DNA from: Acinetobacter sp.
Lineage (GTDB): Bacteria; Pseudomonadota; Gammaproteobacteria; Pseudomonadales; Moraxellaceae
Length of the DNA stretch: 16,836 nt
Direction: 5' to 3'
NCBI GenBank assembly: GCA_030152275.1
Contig: JASLHF010000097.1
Coordinates: forward strand, 1-16,836
Each line of letters starts with the position of its first letter. Position 1 is the stretch's first letter. The notes beneath the pieces are model-generated. The model did not search any database and was not told the DNA's origin. It saw only the letters and a program-made list of their open reading frames with translations. This document shows positions 6,971-14,281 of this stretch, in pieces. A program made the translations under genes and the position numbers.

Positions 6971-7567
6971 TTATTTAGCCGCAGTTTTTGCTGCAGGCAC
7001 TGCCGCTTCTGTAGTGATATTTACAGTAATTTTATCGCCGACGTTCGGAACGTATGCACCAATACCAAATGCTGAACGGTTAAATGAAGTAGTCGCATTG
7101 AAACCGACTGTTTCAGCCTTCGTCATTGGGTGCACGCCTTGTTTATTCAATACAGCGTCCAATACCACAGGTTTAGTGACATTTTTAATGGTCAGATTAC
7201 CTGTAATTTTGTATTTGGTTTTGCTGATGGCTTGCACTTTGGTACTTTTAAAGGTGATGTTTGGGTATTTTGCCGAATCAAAGAAATCTGCAGTTTGCAA
7301 ATGCTCATCCAGCGCTTTCACGTTGGTATTCAAGCTAGATAATGGAATGGTCACATTCACAGATGAATTTGACGGTTTCGCATTATCCACATTAATAACG
7401 CCTTGGATATCACTGAAATTTGCAGAGGGTGTAGAAAAACCAAAATGACTCCAGCTGAATACTGTTGCGGTATGTGTTGGGTCAATCTGGTAAGCTACGG
7501 GCTTAGCCATTGTGAATGTTGCTGCTGAAGCGACTGCCAAACCGATTGTTAATGCTTTAAAGTTCAT
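6971..7567 (-). CDS. YceI-family periplasmic protein
   Basis: 198 residues. Residues 1-21 form a signal peptide (MNFKALTIGLAVASAATFTMA), so the product is exported to the periplasm. The mature part shows the YceI lipocalin-like pattern: YQIDPTHTATVFSWSHFGFST near the start, then ALDEHLQTADFFDSAKYPNITFKST, GNLTIKNVTKPVVLDAVL and VGFNATTSFNRSAFGIGAYVPNVGDKITVNI. The family binds polyisoprenoid-type lipids in structures, and members are often linked to acid, osmotic or membrane stress; the role here is inferred. A weak GAGA Shine-Dalgarno lies about 8 nt upstream. A 12-bp palindrome (7606-7617) lies about 40 bp before the start. Confidence 0.94.
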   Translation of the reverse strand: MNFKALTIGLAVASAATFTMAKPVAYQIDPTHTATVFSWSHFGFSTPSANFSDIQGVINVDNAKPSNSSVNVTIPLSSLNTNVKALDEHLQTADFFDSAKYPNITFKSTKVQAISKTKYKITGNLTIKNVTKPVVLDAVLNKQGVHPMTKAETVGFNATTSFNRSAFGIGAYVPNVGDKITVNITTEAAVPAAKTAAK

Positions 7568-7605
7568 GTTTTTATCTCACTTTGGAATATAAACAAGTCT
7601 ATAGA

Positions 7606-7617
7606 TTTCTGCAGAAA
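7606..7617. repeat. 12-bp palindrome upstream of the yceI-like gene
   Basis: TTTCTGCAGAAA is perfectly self-complementary and lies 39-50 bp upstream of the yceI-like start codon, within its likely promoter. It could be an operator; the regulator is unknown. Confidence 0.5.
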
Positions 7618-7765
7618 ATACATTGTTAAAGATAAAACGTTTTGTTGCATCTTTAGAACGCTATCGGCTTTCGCGCCATCCCATGCACGGCGCTTTGCTC
7701 ATTTTTATGCAGCAAATTCAATAAAATCTAATTTTTAAAACTTCATGTTTAAAAATAGCGCGGCA

Positions 7766-8212
7766 TTACATTCGATATTGTATAAATCCTGTCTTTTTCG
7801 CTATGCGGTCATACAGCTGCTGAGCGGTCACGTTGCTTTGATGGGTCAGCCAATATACGCGGTCGCACTGACGCGCCATAGCATCATCATGCACACGCTG
7901 AATGAGCTTACGGGCCACCCCCTGACCTCGACTTGCCTCATGGGTATATAAATCCTGTAAATAAGCATAAGGCTTTATTGTCCAACAGCTGTCATGCTCA
8001 ATCACATGCACCAGCCCAACCGCTTGGCCATTTTGCACAGCAGCAAAACCATACATATGACTGTGCGCTGGATCAATCAGCTTACGCCATGTATTTGCAG
8101 TGACATCTTGCGCGATCTGCGCTTGATAAAACTGTTGATATGCCTGCCATAATATAAGCCATTGATTAAAATCAATCGCATTCAACGGCAGTATCTCAAT
8201 GGGATGATGCAT
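7766..8212 (-). CDS. GNAT-family N-acetyltransferase
   Basis: 148 residues with the GNAT fold, transferring acetyl from acetyl-CoA to an amine. The acetyl-CoA pyrophosphate-binding motif A is YLQDLYTHEASRGQGVARKL with R95-G96-Q97-G98-V99-A100. Motif B follows in VYWLTHQSNVTAQQLYDRIAKKTGFIQY (about 119-146), a pattern shared with HPA2-like histone/polyamine acetyltransferases. The actual substrate is unknown. GGAG lies 10 nt before the ATG at 8212. It is transcribed towards the yceI-like gene, 198 bp away; an AT-only 8-bp dyad (7732-7755) after the stop could act as a weak terminator. Confidence 0.92.
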   Translation of the reverse strand: MHHPIEILPLNAIDFNQWLILWQAYQQFYQAQIAQDVTANTWRKLIDPAHSHMYGFAAVQNGQAVGLVHVIEHDSCWTIKPYAYLQDLYTHEASRGQGVARKLIQRVHDDAMARQCDRVYWLTHQSNVTAQQLYDRIAKKTGFIQYRM

Positions 8213-8340
8213 ATGTTTAATACTCCTATTAGCTATATCAGCTTTTCTTGATGAGTGTGTATCGAATTAATGACTGTCAAAAACATATCAATGTGAATGA
8301 GTTTTTACCGCCTGTTTATTCGCCCCGTTTTTTATTCTCA

Positions 8341-8349
8341 TGTTATATT
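8341..8349 (+). promoter_or_regulatory. Possible extended -10 promoter of the OsmC-like gene
   Basis: TGTTATATT matches the extended -10 form TGnTATAAT with one mismatch. No -35 hexamer stands at a normal distance. The element lies 76 bp upstream of the OsmC-like start codon. Confidence 0.35.
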
Positions 8350-8425
8350 CTACAAAAAATTACATTTCAAAGGTGCTTTAAGGTGTTGTATAAGCATACA
8401 TATTTTTTTATTTGATGATTTGATT

Positions 8426-8833
8426 ATGCTCCATACCGCCCTCGCTCAAAGTACTCAAACACCCTATCGCGTGACCTTAACAGACCCACAGGGTCATACA
8501 TGGTATGTCGATGAACCGGCAGCCAAAGGCGGACAAGATAGCGCGCCAAATCCAATGCAGCTTTTGCTTTCTGCACTAGGCGCCTGCACCACAGTTACCT
8601 TACAAATGTATGCCGATCATAAAGGTATACAACTTGATTATGTAGAAGTTAATTTAGCGCTAAACCCAGATGGCGAACCGGAAGCAGGACAAAACAATAT
8701 TGTTCGAAAAATTATTCTAAAAGGAAATTTTAATGAAGATCAGCATAAACGCTTATTGAAAGTAGCAGAAAGCTGCCCTGTCCATAAACTATTAACCTCA
8801 GAGATTCAAATTCAGACCGAACTGAATATTTGA
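8426..8833 (+). CDS. OsmC/Ohr-family protein
   Basis: 135 residues of the OsmC-like fold; characterised members reduce organic hydroperoxides through two cysteines. Both are present: C54 in LSALGACTTVTLQMYA and C117 in AESCPVHKLL. The sequence is closer to the YhfA/OsmC-like group than to classical Ohr, which makes peroxidase activity plausible but not certain. I take the ATG at 8426 because the family N-terminus starts there. The frame stays open upstream to an ATG at 8297, but the added 43 residues (Phe/Ile/Cys-rich) have no family character. The gene is divergent from the GNAT gene and ends before a bidirectional terminator. Confidence 0.92.
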   Translation: MLHTALAQSTQTPYRVTLTDPQGHTWYVDEPAAKGGQDSAPNPMQLLLSALGACTTVTLQMYADHKGIQLDYVEVNLALNPDGEPEAGQNNIVRKIILKGNFNEDQHKRLLKVAESCPVHKLLTSEIQIQTELNI

Positions 8834-8884
8834 TCCGTTAATGAATATAGTATTTTTAAAAAATAAACTAAACCCCATAAAATT

Positions 8885-8908
8885 AAAGCCCCGAAAAACG
8901 GGGCTTTT
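8885..8908. terminator. Bidirectional intrinsic terminator after OsmC-like gene
   Basis: Perfect 9-bp stem AAAGCCCCG / CGGGGCTTT with loop AAAAA. A T-run follows on the plus strand, and A-rich sequence flanks it for the minus-strand 71-residue gene that converges here. Confidence 0.92.
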
Positions 8909-8946
8909 GTTTGTACGAATTATTTTTGCTCATTAACGTTTATCAG

Positions 8947-9162
8947 TTAAAGCTTCTCAACCAAAATGCGGTCAACCTGCTTGGTTCCTGTATGTTTTTC
9001 ATGATTTTTGCGGCGGATTTTAATGACTTTTTCTTCCTGTAAATCTTGCAGCATCAATTCAACCGCCACCATTGATTCAAGATCTAGATCTGGGCCAATC
9101 CATTTCTGTTCACCGGCATCCATGAGGACGATTTCATCATTAATTTGATCATATAAGCTCAT
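8947..9162 (-). CDS. Hypothetical protein, 71 residues
   Basis: Not recognised by function. The protein MSLYDQINDEIVLMDAG... is acidic in its first half and lysine/arginine-rich in its second (KVIKIRRKNHEKHTGTKQVDRI). It has no signal peptide or membrane segment, so it is probably cytosolic. The first half looks helical. The ATG at 9162 is well supported by AGAGAGG six bases upstream; the longer open frame to 9246 is not. It lies downstream of tkt on the same strand but is separated by the tkt terminator and preceded by a repeat-rich region (9220-9269), so it probably has its own promoter. Confidence 0.8.
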   Translation of the reverse strand: MSLYDQINDEIVLMDAGEQKWIGPDLDLESMVAVELMLQDLQEEKVIKIRRKNHEKHTGTKQVDRILVEKL

Positions 9163-9219
9163 AGTTTCCTCTCTTGACCTTTGCCTTAGCTTCAGCCACT
9201 GAATACTGTATGAATGGGA

Positions 9220-9269
9220 TAAGTTTAAACCTAAGTTTAAAAACATGCGTTACAAATCGTTATTTGTAA
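9220..9269. repeat. Tandem 10-bp direct repeat plus 8-bp dyad upstream of the 71-residue gene
   Basis: TAAGTTTAAA occurs at 9220-9229 and again at 9232-9241 (12-bp period). Next to it, TTACAAAT (9250-9257) and ATTTGTAA (9262-9269) form a perfect 8-bp dyad around CGTT. All lie 58-107 bp upstream of the gene's start codon, in the promoter position for the minus strand. Confidence 0.6.
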
Positions 9270-9285
9270 TAATTAAAAACTAAGC

Positions 9286-9314
9286 AATAAAAAACGCCCC
9301 TTTTACTGGGGCGT
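9286..9314 (-). terminator. Intrinsic terminator of tkt
   Basis: On the minus strand ACGCCCC (9314-9308) pairs with GGGGCGT (9300-9294) around a 7-nt loop and is followed by a run of Ts. It starts 27 bp after the tkt stop codon. Confidence 0.9.
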
Positions 9315-9340
9315 CCTTGGAACAGTTAATCTAAATGTGA

Positions 9341-11329
9341 TTAAGCTGTAATTTCTTTCACTGCTGCAACCACAGCTTCAGTTGTAATACCGAAGTGTTG
9401 GTACAAATCTTTTGCTGGAGCAGATTCGCCGTACGTTGTCATCCCGATCACGCGGCCGTCAAGACCAACAAATTTCCACCAGTAATCCACATGCGCTGCT
9501 TCAACAGCAACACGCGCACGGATTGCCGCTGGAAGAACTGCTTCACGGTAAGCCGCCTCTTGTTTCACGAATTCTTCAGCACATGGCATAGATACAACGC
9601 GAACGCCGTCTAGTTGAGCATAAGCTTCCATTGCCAATGAAACTTCTGAACCAGTCGCAATGATGATTGCTTTCAATTCGCCTTTTTCTTTCGCAAGGAT
9701 ATAACCGCCTTTCGCTACATCAGCAATTTGTTCTGCTGTACGAGTTTGGAATGGTAAGTTTTGACGAGAGAAAATTAATGCTGTAGGGCCTTCTGAACGA
9801 AGCAGCGCAGATTTCCAAGAAATAGACGCTTCTACAGTGTCACATGGACGCCATGTATTTAGGTTTGGAGTGCCGCGTAAAGATGCGATTTGTTCTACAG
9901 GTTGATGTGTAGGGCCATCTTCACCTAGACCAATTGAGTCATGTGTATAGACATGGATCACACGCTGTTTCATCAATGCAGACATACGCACTGCATTACG
10001 CGCATATTCCATGAACATTAAGAATGTTGCAACGTAAGGAATGAAACCGCCATGCAGCGCAACGCCGTTGGCAATTGCAGTCATACCGAATTCACGCACG
10101 CCATAGTGAACGTAGTTGCCCGCTGGATTCGACTCAACACCTTCTGCACCTTTCCAAAGTGTCAGGTTAGAACCTGCAAGGTCAGCAGAACCGCCTAGAA
10201 TTTCTGGAAGTTTTGGTGCAAATGCTTGAATGGCATTTTGGCTTGCTTTACGTGTAGCAATTGTTTCTGCTTTAGCATTGACTTCAGCAATGTAAGCATC
10301 AGCATTTGCAACGAAGTCAGCTGGTAATTCACCTGATAAACGACGTTTTAATTCAGCCGCTTCAGTTGGATATTGTGCTGCATAAGCAGCAAATGTTTCG
10401 TTCCAAGCAGATTCTGAAGCTGTACCTTTTGCTTTTGCATCCCATGCTGCATAGATGTCAGCAGGAATTTCGAATGGACCTTCTGTCCAGCCTAAAGCTT
10501 CACGAGTCAATGCAATTTCATCATTACCAAGCGGTGCGCCATGGCAATCTTCTTTGCCTTGTTTGTTTGGTGAACCTAAACCAATAATTGTTTTACACAT
10601 AATTAAAGTTGGTTTAGCTGTCTCAGCTTTTGCCGCAACAGTTGCTTCACGGATGGCATCAGCATCGTGACCATCAACTTTAAGCACTTGCCAGCCGTAA
10701 GCTAGGAAACGCTGTTCTGTATCGTCAGAGAACCAGCCTTCAACTTCACCATCAATTGAAATGCCGTTGTCATCGTAGTAAACAACTAATTTACCTAGAC
10801 CCAACGTACCTGCAAGTGAACATGCTTCATGTGAAACACCTTCCATTAAGCAGCCATCACCAAGGAAACAGTAAGTGTTGTGATCAACAACTTGAATGTC
10901 TTCTTTGTTAAATTGAGCTGCTAAAGTTTTTTCAGCAAGTGCAAAACCAACGGCATTGGCAATACCTTGACCCAATGGACCCGTAGTAGTTTCGATACCA
11001 GGTGCATAGCCCAATTCTGGGTGGCCCGGAGTTTTAGAGTGCAGTTGACGGAAAGATTTTAAATCTTCAATTGAAAGGTCATAACCTGTTAAGTGCAATA
11101 ACGCATATTGCAGCATAGAGCCATGGCCGTTAGACAAGACGAAACGGTCACGGTTTGCCCATTGTGGATTTGTAGGGTTGTGATTTAAAAATTCACGCCA
11201 AACCACATCAGCGATATCTGCCATCCCCATTGGCGCGCCTGGATGGCCTGAATTTGCCTTTTGCACAGCATCCATTGCCAATACACGAATCGCATTAGCA
11301 ATTCGGCGTTCATTAAGTGGGGTCGTCAT
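9341..11329 (-). CDS. tkt: Transketolase
   Basis: Thiamine-diphosphate enzyme of the non-oxidative pentose phosphate pathway; moves two-carbon ketol units between sugar phosphates in the cytosol. The 662 residues match the family's normal length. The TPP-binding motif is G157-D158-G159 ... N188. H29 (SGHPGAPMG), H69 (NGHGS) and H263 (DCHGAPLG) line the active site. The pyrimidine-domain glutamate is E413 (VREFGM). The signature THDSIGLGEDGPTHQPVEQ covers 462-480, with H475. The C-terminal domain contains ATGSEVSLA (558-566). The ATG at 11329 gives the conserved start MTTPLNERRIANAIR; its Shine-Dalgarno is weak. Divergent from metK and terminated at 9286-9314. Confidence 0.97.
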   Translation of the reverse strand: MTTPLNERRIANAIRVLAMDAVQKANSGHPGAPMGMADIADVVWREFLNHNPTNPQWANRDRFVLSNGHGSMLQYALLHLTGYDLSIEDLKSFRQLHSKTPGHPELGYAPGIETTTGPLGQGIANAVGFALAEKTLAAQFNKEDIQVVDHNTYCFLGDGCLMEGVSHEACSLAGTLGLGKLVVYYDDNGISIDGEVEGWFSDDTEQRFLAYGWQVLKVDGHDADAIREATVAAKAETAKPTLIMCKTIIGLGSPNKQGKEDCHGAPLGNDEIALTREALGWTEGPFEIPADIYAAWDAKAKGTASESAWNETFAAYAAQYPTEAAELKRRLSGELPADFVANADAYIAEVNAKAETIATRKASQNAIQAFAPKLPEILGGSADLAGSNLTLWKGAEGVESNPAGNYVHYGVREFGMTAIANGVALHGGFIPYVATFLMFMEYARNAVRMSALMKQRVIHVYTHDSIGLGEDGPTHQPVEQIASLRGTPNLNTWRPCDTVEASISWKSALLRSEGPTALIFSRQNLPFQTRTAEQIADVAKGGYILAKEKGELKAIIIATGSEVSLAMEAYAQLDGVRVVSMPCAEEFVKQEAAYREAVLPAAIRARVAVEAAHVDYWWKFVGLDGRVIGMTTYGESAPAKDLYQHFGITTEAVVAAVKEITA

Positions 11330-11777
11330 AGGTCAGCGTCCAAATAAATCTTAGATAAAGAAGAAAGATGAATAACAATTCAAAACTGTTGCATATTGTC
11401 TTAAAAAAAGCAGGATGGGTAAAGCCTAAGACGTAAGTTTTCACGAATAATTCGTAATCAACGCCAATATTTCCCAGTGTTTTATGTTAAAGCGCTGATT
11501 TTACAGCCACACTTTGGAGTGCTGCAAAAAATTAAGAGAAATCAGAAAATTAAATAGAGCAAAATAAGCTGCTGGCTTAGCGAGACACTCAGATTAAATT
11601 TATCTAAATAAATAACAATAATTTAATTATCTTAATGAATTAAATTCATCTCAAGTAAAACATCTTGAATAGAATCTCAATGTATTAAATATCTTGAAGA
11701 TTAACTCGGGCAATACCTTTCATACAGAGAACCTTATTTTAATTTATATAAATTATATATAGATGAGCAGTTTGTAG

Positions 11778-11789
11778 ACCTTCGAAGGT
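11778..11789. repeat. 12-bp palindrome upstream of metK
   Basis: ACCTTCGAAGGT is perfectly self-complementary and lies about 180 bp upstream of the metK start, right after the AT-only stretch TATAAATTATATATA. The position suits either an operator or the start of a structured leader. Confidence 0.5.
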
Positions 11790-11895
11790 GCCTTGAATGC
11801 TGCCCATATGTTCATTTCTGTGCGGTTTATCAATTTTTTAGATGCTCTTATCAAATAAAAAGACGAATAATTGAAATAATTTCATTCAATTTATC

Positions 11896-11911
11896 GGACT
11901 TGGCCTAGTCC
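11896..11911 (+). other. Small hairpin in the metK leader
   Basis: GGACT pairs with AGTCC around TGGCCT. It is followed by CCGGCAAC and lies 57 bp before the metK ATG. No T-run follows, so it is not a terminator. Confidence 0.45.
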
Positions 11912-11968
11912 TTTCCGGCAACTCGATGTAACATATTGCGTCTTTTAAATTTAACTGTGATAGGACTT

Positions 11969-13135
11969 ATGCGCGAGTACGCTGTATTTACCTCGGAATC
12001 TGTAAGCGAAGGCCATCCAGATAAAATGGCTGACCAAATCAGTGATGCTATTTTGGATGCAATCTTAAAAGAAGACCCTTATGCACGGGTTGCTTGTGAA
12101 ACGCTTGTAAAAACAGGTGCGGTTGTACTTGCCGGTGAAATCACAACAACTGCCAACGTTGACTTTGAAGCAATCGTTCGCCATACCGTAAATGGCATTG
12201 GTTATCACCACACAGACTTGGGCTTTGACGGTTCTACTTGTGCTGTAATCAATATGATCGGCAAACAATCTCCAGAAATCGCTCAAGGCGTAGACCGCCA
12301 AAAGCCTGAAGATCAAGGTGCCGGTGACCAAGGCTTAATGTTTGGTTACGCTAGCCGCGAAACTGATGTGTTAATGCCTGCGCCTATTTCATACGCGCAC
12401 CGCTTGATGGAAAAGCAAGCTGAGTTACGCCGCGACGGCACACTGCCTTGGCTGCGCCCAGATGCGAAGAGCCAAGTGACTTTTGCCTATGAAAATGGTG
12501 TACCTGTTCGTTTAGATGCAGTAGTACTGTCAACCCAGCACGATCCTGAAATTTCACAAGCGAACTTAAAAGAAGCTGTGATTGAAGAGATTGTGAAAAA
12601 AATCATTCCTGCTGAAATGTTCCATGCAGGCACCAAATTCCACATCAACCCAACAGGTTTGTTTGTGATTGGCGGCCCTGTGGGCGACTGTGGCTTAACC
12701 GGCCGTAAAATCATTGTTGATACTTACGGCGGTATGGCGCGTCATGGCGGCGGCGCTTTCTCTGGTAAAGACCCATCGAAAGTTGACCGTTCAGCAGCTT
12801 ATGCAGGCCGTTATGTTGCGAAAAACATTGTGGCGGCAGGTCTTGCAGACAAATGTGAAATTCAAGTGTCTTATGCCATTGGTGTTGCAGAGCCAACGTC
12901 TATTTCAATCAATACTTTCAACACAGGTAAAGTATCGGATGAATTAATCGTTCAATTGGTTCGTGAACACTTTGACCTGCGTCCTTACGGTATTACTCGT
13001 ATGTTAGACCTGCTTCAACCCATGTATAAGCAAACTGCTGCTTATGGCCACTTTGGCCGTGAAGGTTCTGATACTGCATTTACGTGGGAAAAAACAGACA
13101 AAGTGGAAGCGCTTAAAGCGTCTGCTGGTCTTTAA
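11969..13135 (+). CDS. metK: S-adenosylmethionine synthase (methionine adenosyltransferase)
   Basis: Makes S-adenosylmethionine from methionine and ATP, releasing phosphate and diphosphate; a cytosolic enzyme that is usually a tetramer. The 388 residues are of normal length. Catalytic and binding motifs are intact: GHPDK (15-19, with H16, D18, K19), GEITT (56-60), the ATP motif GAGDQGLMFGYA (117-128) and the P-loop-like HGGGAFSGKDPSKVDRS (259-275, with K267 and D268). I chose the ATG at 11969 because MREYAVFTSESVSEGHPDK is the family N-terminus and AGGA stands immediately upstream, although the spacing is short. The frame could be extended 11 codons to a TTG at 11936. It has a long leader, is divergent from tkt, and is followed by a strong terminator. 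Confidence 0.98.
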   Translation: MREYAVFTSESVSEGHPDKMADQISDAILDAILKEDPYARVACETLVKTGAVVLAGEITTTANVDFEAIVRHTVNGIGYHHTDLGFDGSTCAVINMIGKQSPEIAQGVDRQKPEDQGAGDQGLMFGYASRETDVLMPAPISYAHRLMEKQAELRRDGTLPWLRPDAKSQVTFAYENGVPVRLDAVVLSTQHDPEISQANLKEAVIEEIVKKIIPAEMFHAGTKFHINPTGLFVIGGPVGDCGLTGRKIIVDTYGGMARHGGGAFSGKDPSKVDRSAAYAGRYVAKNIVAAGLADKCEIQVSYAIGVAEPTSISINTFNTGKVSDELIVQLVREHFDLRPYGITRMLDLLQPMYKQTAAYGHFGREGSDTAFTWEKTDKVEALKASAGL

Positions 13136-13155
13136 TCTTTACAGATTCGTTCCTC

Positions 13156-13187
13156 AAAAAAAGCCTGTATATTTGCAGGCTTTTTTT
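13156..13187. terminator. Intrinsic terminator of metK
   Basis: AAAAAAAGCCTG (13156-13167) pairs with CAGGCTTTTTTT (13176-13187) around an 8-nt loop. The T-run lies 46 bp after the metK stop. Confidence 0.95.
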
Positions 13188-13220
13188 ATGGACAGCTTAA
13201 CAATATATATTTACATATAG

Positions 13221-13229
13221 TGTTATACT
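13221..13229 (+). promoter_or_regulatory. Extended -10 promoter of the ydhR-like gene
   Basis: TGTTATACT matches the extended -10 form TGnTATAAT with one mismatch. It lies 31 bp before the start codon. No proper -35 lies at 16-18 bp, as expected for extended -10 promoters. Confidence 0.5.
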
Positions 13230-13260
13230 AAAAGTCACTTTAAAAATGAGGTAATCTGCA

Positions 13261-13566
13261 ATGGCCGTAATACTTCAAGTCGATTTTCCAACACCAGGCC
13301 CCTTTGGTGCAGAAATGTCACAAGCTTATGAAGCACTAGCAAAAAGCATTAATTTAGAGCCCGGCATGCTGTGGAAAATTTGGACTGAAAATCAAGATAC
13401 TCAAGAAGCCGGCGGTATCTATTTATTTGACAGTTCAGAGCATGCAGCAGCATATGCAAAAATGCATACTGCTCGTCTAGAGGGTTTTGGCATCACAAAT
13501 ATTCGCGCAAAAATCTATGAGATTAATCTTCCGCTTTCACAGATCAACCATGCAGCCTTTCTCTGA
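13261..13566 (+). CDS. YdhR-like monooxygenase
   Basis: 101 residues of the YdhR family, small dimeric ferredoxin-like alpha/beta-barrel proteins annotated as putative monooxygenases acting on aromatic or polycyclic compounds; the natural substrate is unknown. The family pattern is clear: MAVILQVDFPTPGPFGAEM, then LEPGMLWKIWTENQDTQEAGGIYLF (33-57), AYAKMHTARLEGFGI and NIRAKIYEINLPLSQI. GAGG lies nine bases before the ATG. It is a single gene after the metK terminator with an extended -10 promoter. No cofactor-binding motif is expected or seen. Confidence 0.93.
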   Translation: MAVILQVDFPTPGPFGAEMSQAYEALAKSINLEPGMLWKIWTENQDTQEAGGIYLFDSSEHAAAYAKMHTARLEGFGITNIRAKIYEINLPLSQINHAAFL

Positions 13567-13648
13567 ATAGCGCGTAAAAACATAGCTTAAAATGTACAAA
13601 GCCTGTGATCCTAAATGCTTTATAGCGTATAAACTCTATGCAAAGATG

Positions 13649-13663
13649 TATGCTTTAAGCATA
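13649..13663. repeat. 15-bp palindrome in the ydhR-lipoprotein gap
   Basis: TATGCTTTAAGCATA: exact 7-bp arms around one base. The 265-bp gap that contains it has no gene and no strong terminator for the ydhR-like gene. The gap also holds the short GCCC/GGGC hairpin close to the lipoprotein's ribosome-binding site. Confidence 0.5.
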
Positions 13664-13831
13664 GATGGTGTGATGCGTCAGTTAAAATATGCGTTATTCT
13701 TCAAGCAGCTATAGATTCTTTAATTTAAAAAATTACACTAAATCAACATTTTTTGATCGATTTTTGAATATTTTTTCAGCTAATATATTTCAAGCCCATG
13801 CTACGGGCATAACAAAAAAGGAAAGATCAAA

Positions 13832-14176
13832 ATGAATAAATTACTTGTTGCTTTAGGTTTAGCTGCAACTGTTGCTCTTGTTGGCTGTAATAAGGATAAA
13901 GCACCCGAAACTGGTGCAACAACAGGCGAACACCTAGAAAATGCTGCTGATCAAGCAGGCCATGACCTTCAGAATGCAACTGATCATGCAGCTTCTGAAA
14001 CTGCTACAGCAGTAGACAATGCAGCCACAGCAACTGCTGCCGCTGCAACTGATGCTGCTGACCATGCAGAAGCGGCTGCTCACGATGCCAAAGAAGCGGC
14101 TAAAGAAGCAACTGCTGCAACTGCGGGTGCTGTTGAACAAGGCGCTGCTGATGTAAAACATAAAGCACAGCAGTAA
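13832..14176 (+). CDS. Alanine-rich small lipoprotein
   Basis: 114 residues. A lipoprotein signal peptide ends in the lipobox L16-V17-G18-C19; C19 would be lipidated. N20 at position +2 is not Asp, so sorting to the outer membrane is predicted. The mature part is about one third alanine (38 of 114 residues overall) with regularly spaced acidic residues, lysines and six histidines, in near-repeats such as AADHAEAAAHDAKEAAKEA. No proline occurs after P25, so a long amphipathic helix or coiled coil is likely, as in other small Ala-rich envelope lipoproteins. I do not recognise a specific family. AAAAGGA lies 9 nt before the ATG. It is a single gene with its own terminator. Confidence 0.88.
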   Translation: MNKLLVALGLAATVALVGCNKDKAPETGATTGEHLENAADQAGHDLQNATDHAASETATAVDNAATATAAAATDAADHAEAAAHDAKEAAKEATAATAGAVEQGAADVKHKAQQ

Positions 14177-14251
14177 GCGCTTTAAGCCAATTCAGTGTAC
14201 GCAAACATGAAATTGGATAGCAAAAATTTTCATCTATGATGAACTGTAGAC

Positions 14252-14281
14252 ACAAGCCAGCTTTTACAGCTGGCTTGTTTT
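14252..14281 (+). terminator. Intrinsic terminator of the lipoprotein gene
   Basis: Perfect 10-bp stem ACAAGCCAGC / GCTGGCTTGT with a 7-nt loop (TTTTACA), followed by TTTTAT. Confidence 0.93.

Larger units (their letters stand above)
11330..11968. other. 639-bp tkt-metK intergenic region rich in dyads
   Basis: AT-rich and gene-free; it must carry both divergent promoters. Dyads seen: GTCTTA (11398-11403) with TAAGAC (11427-11432); the 13-bp palindrome ACGAATAATTCGT (11443-11455); the 12-bp palindrome ACCTTCGAAGGT (11778-11789); TGAAATAATTTCA just before the metK leader hairpin; and a GGACT/AGTCC hairpin (11896-11911). A long metK leader is plausible. It does not match any SAM riboswitch class I can recognise, and I see no MetJ boxes. 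Confidence 0.55.

Noticed and set aside
7014..7448. 144-codon plus-strand frame
   Set aside because: Shadow frame antisense to the well-supported yceI-like gene.
8297..8425. ATG-initiated 43-residue extension of the OsmC-like protein
   Set aside because: No Shine-Dalgarno and no family similarity; a likely promoter element lies inside it.
11891..11930. Resemblance of GGACTTGGCC...CCGGCAAC before metK to the core of SAM-I riboswitches
   Set aside because: Only short words match; the four-way junction helices, the kink-turn and the terminator switch of SAM-I are not present, so I do not call a riboswitch.
11936..11968. TTG-initiated extension of metK
   Set aside because: The family N-terminus begins at the ATG at 11969, which has AGGA directly upstream; the extra 11 residues are unlike any MetK start.
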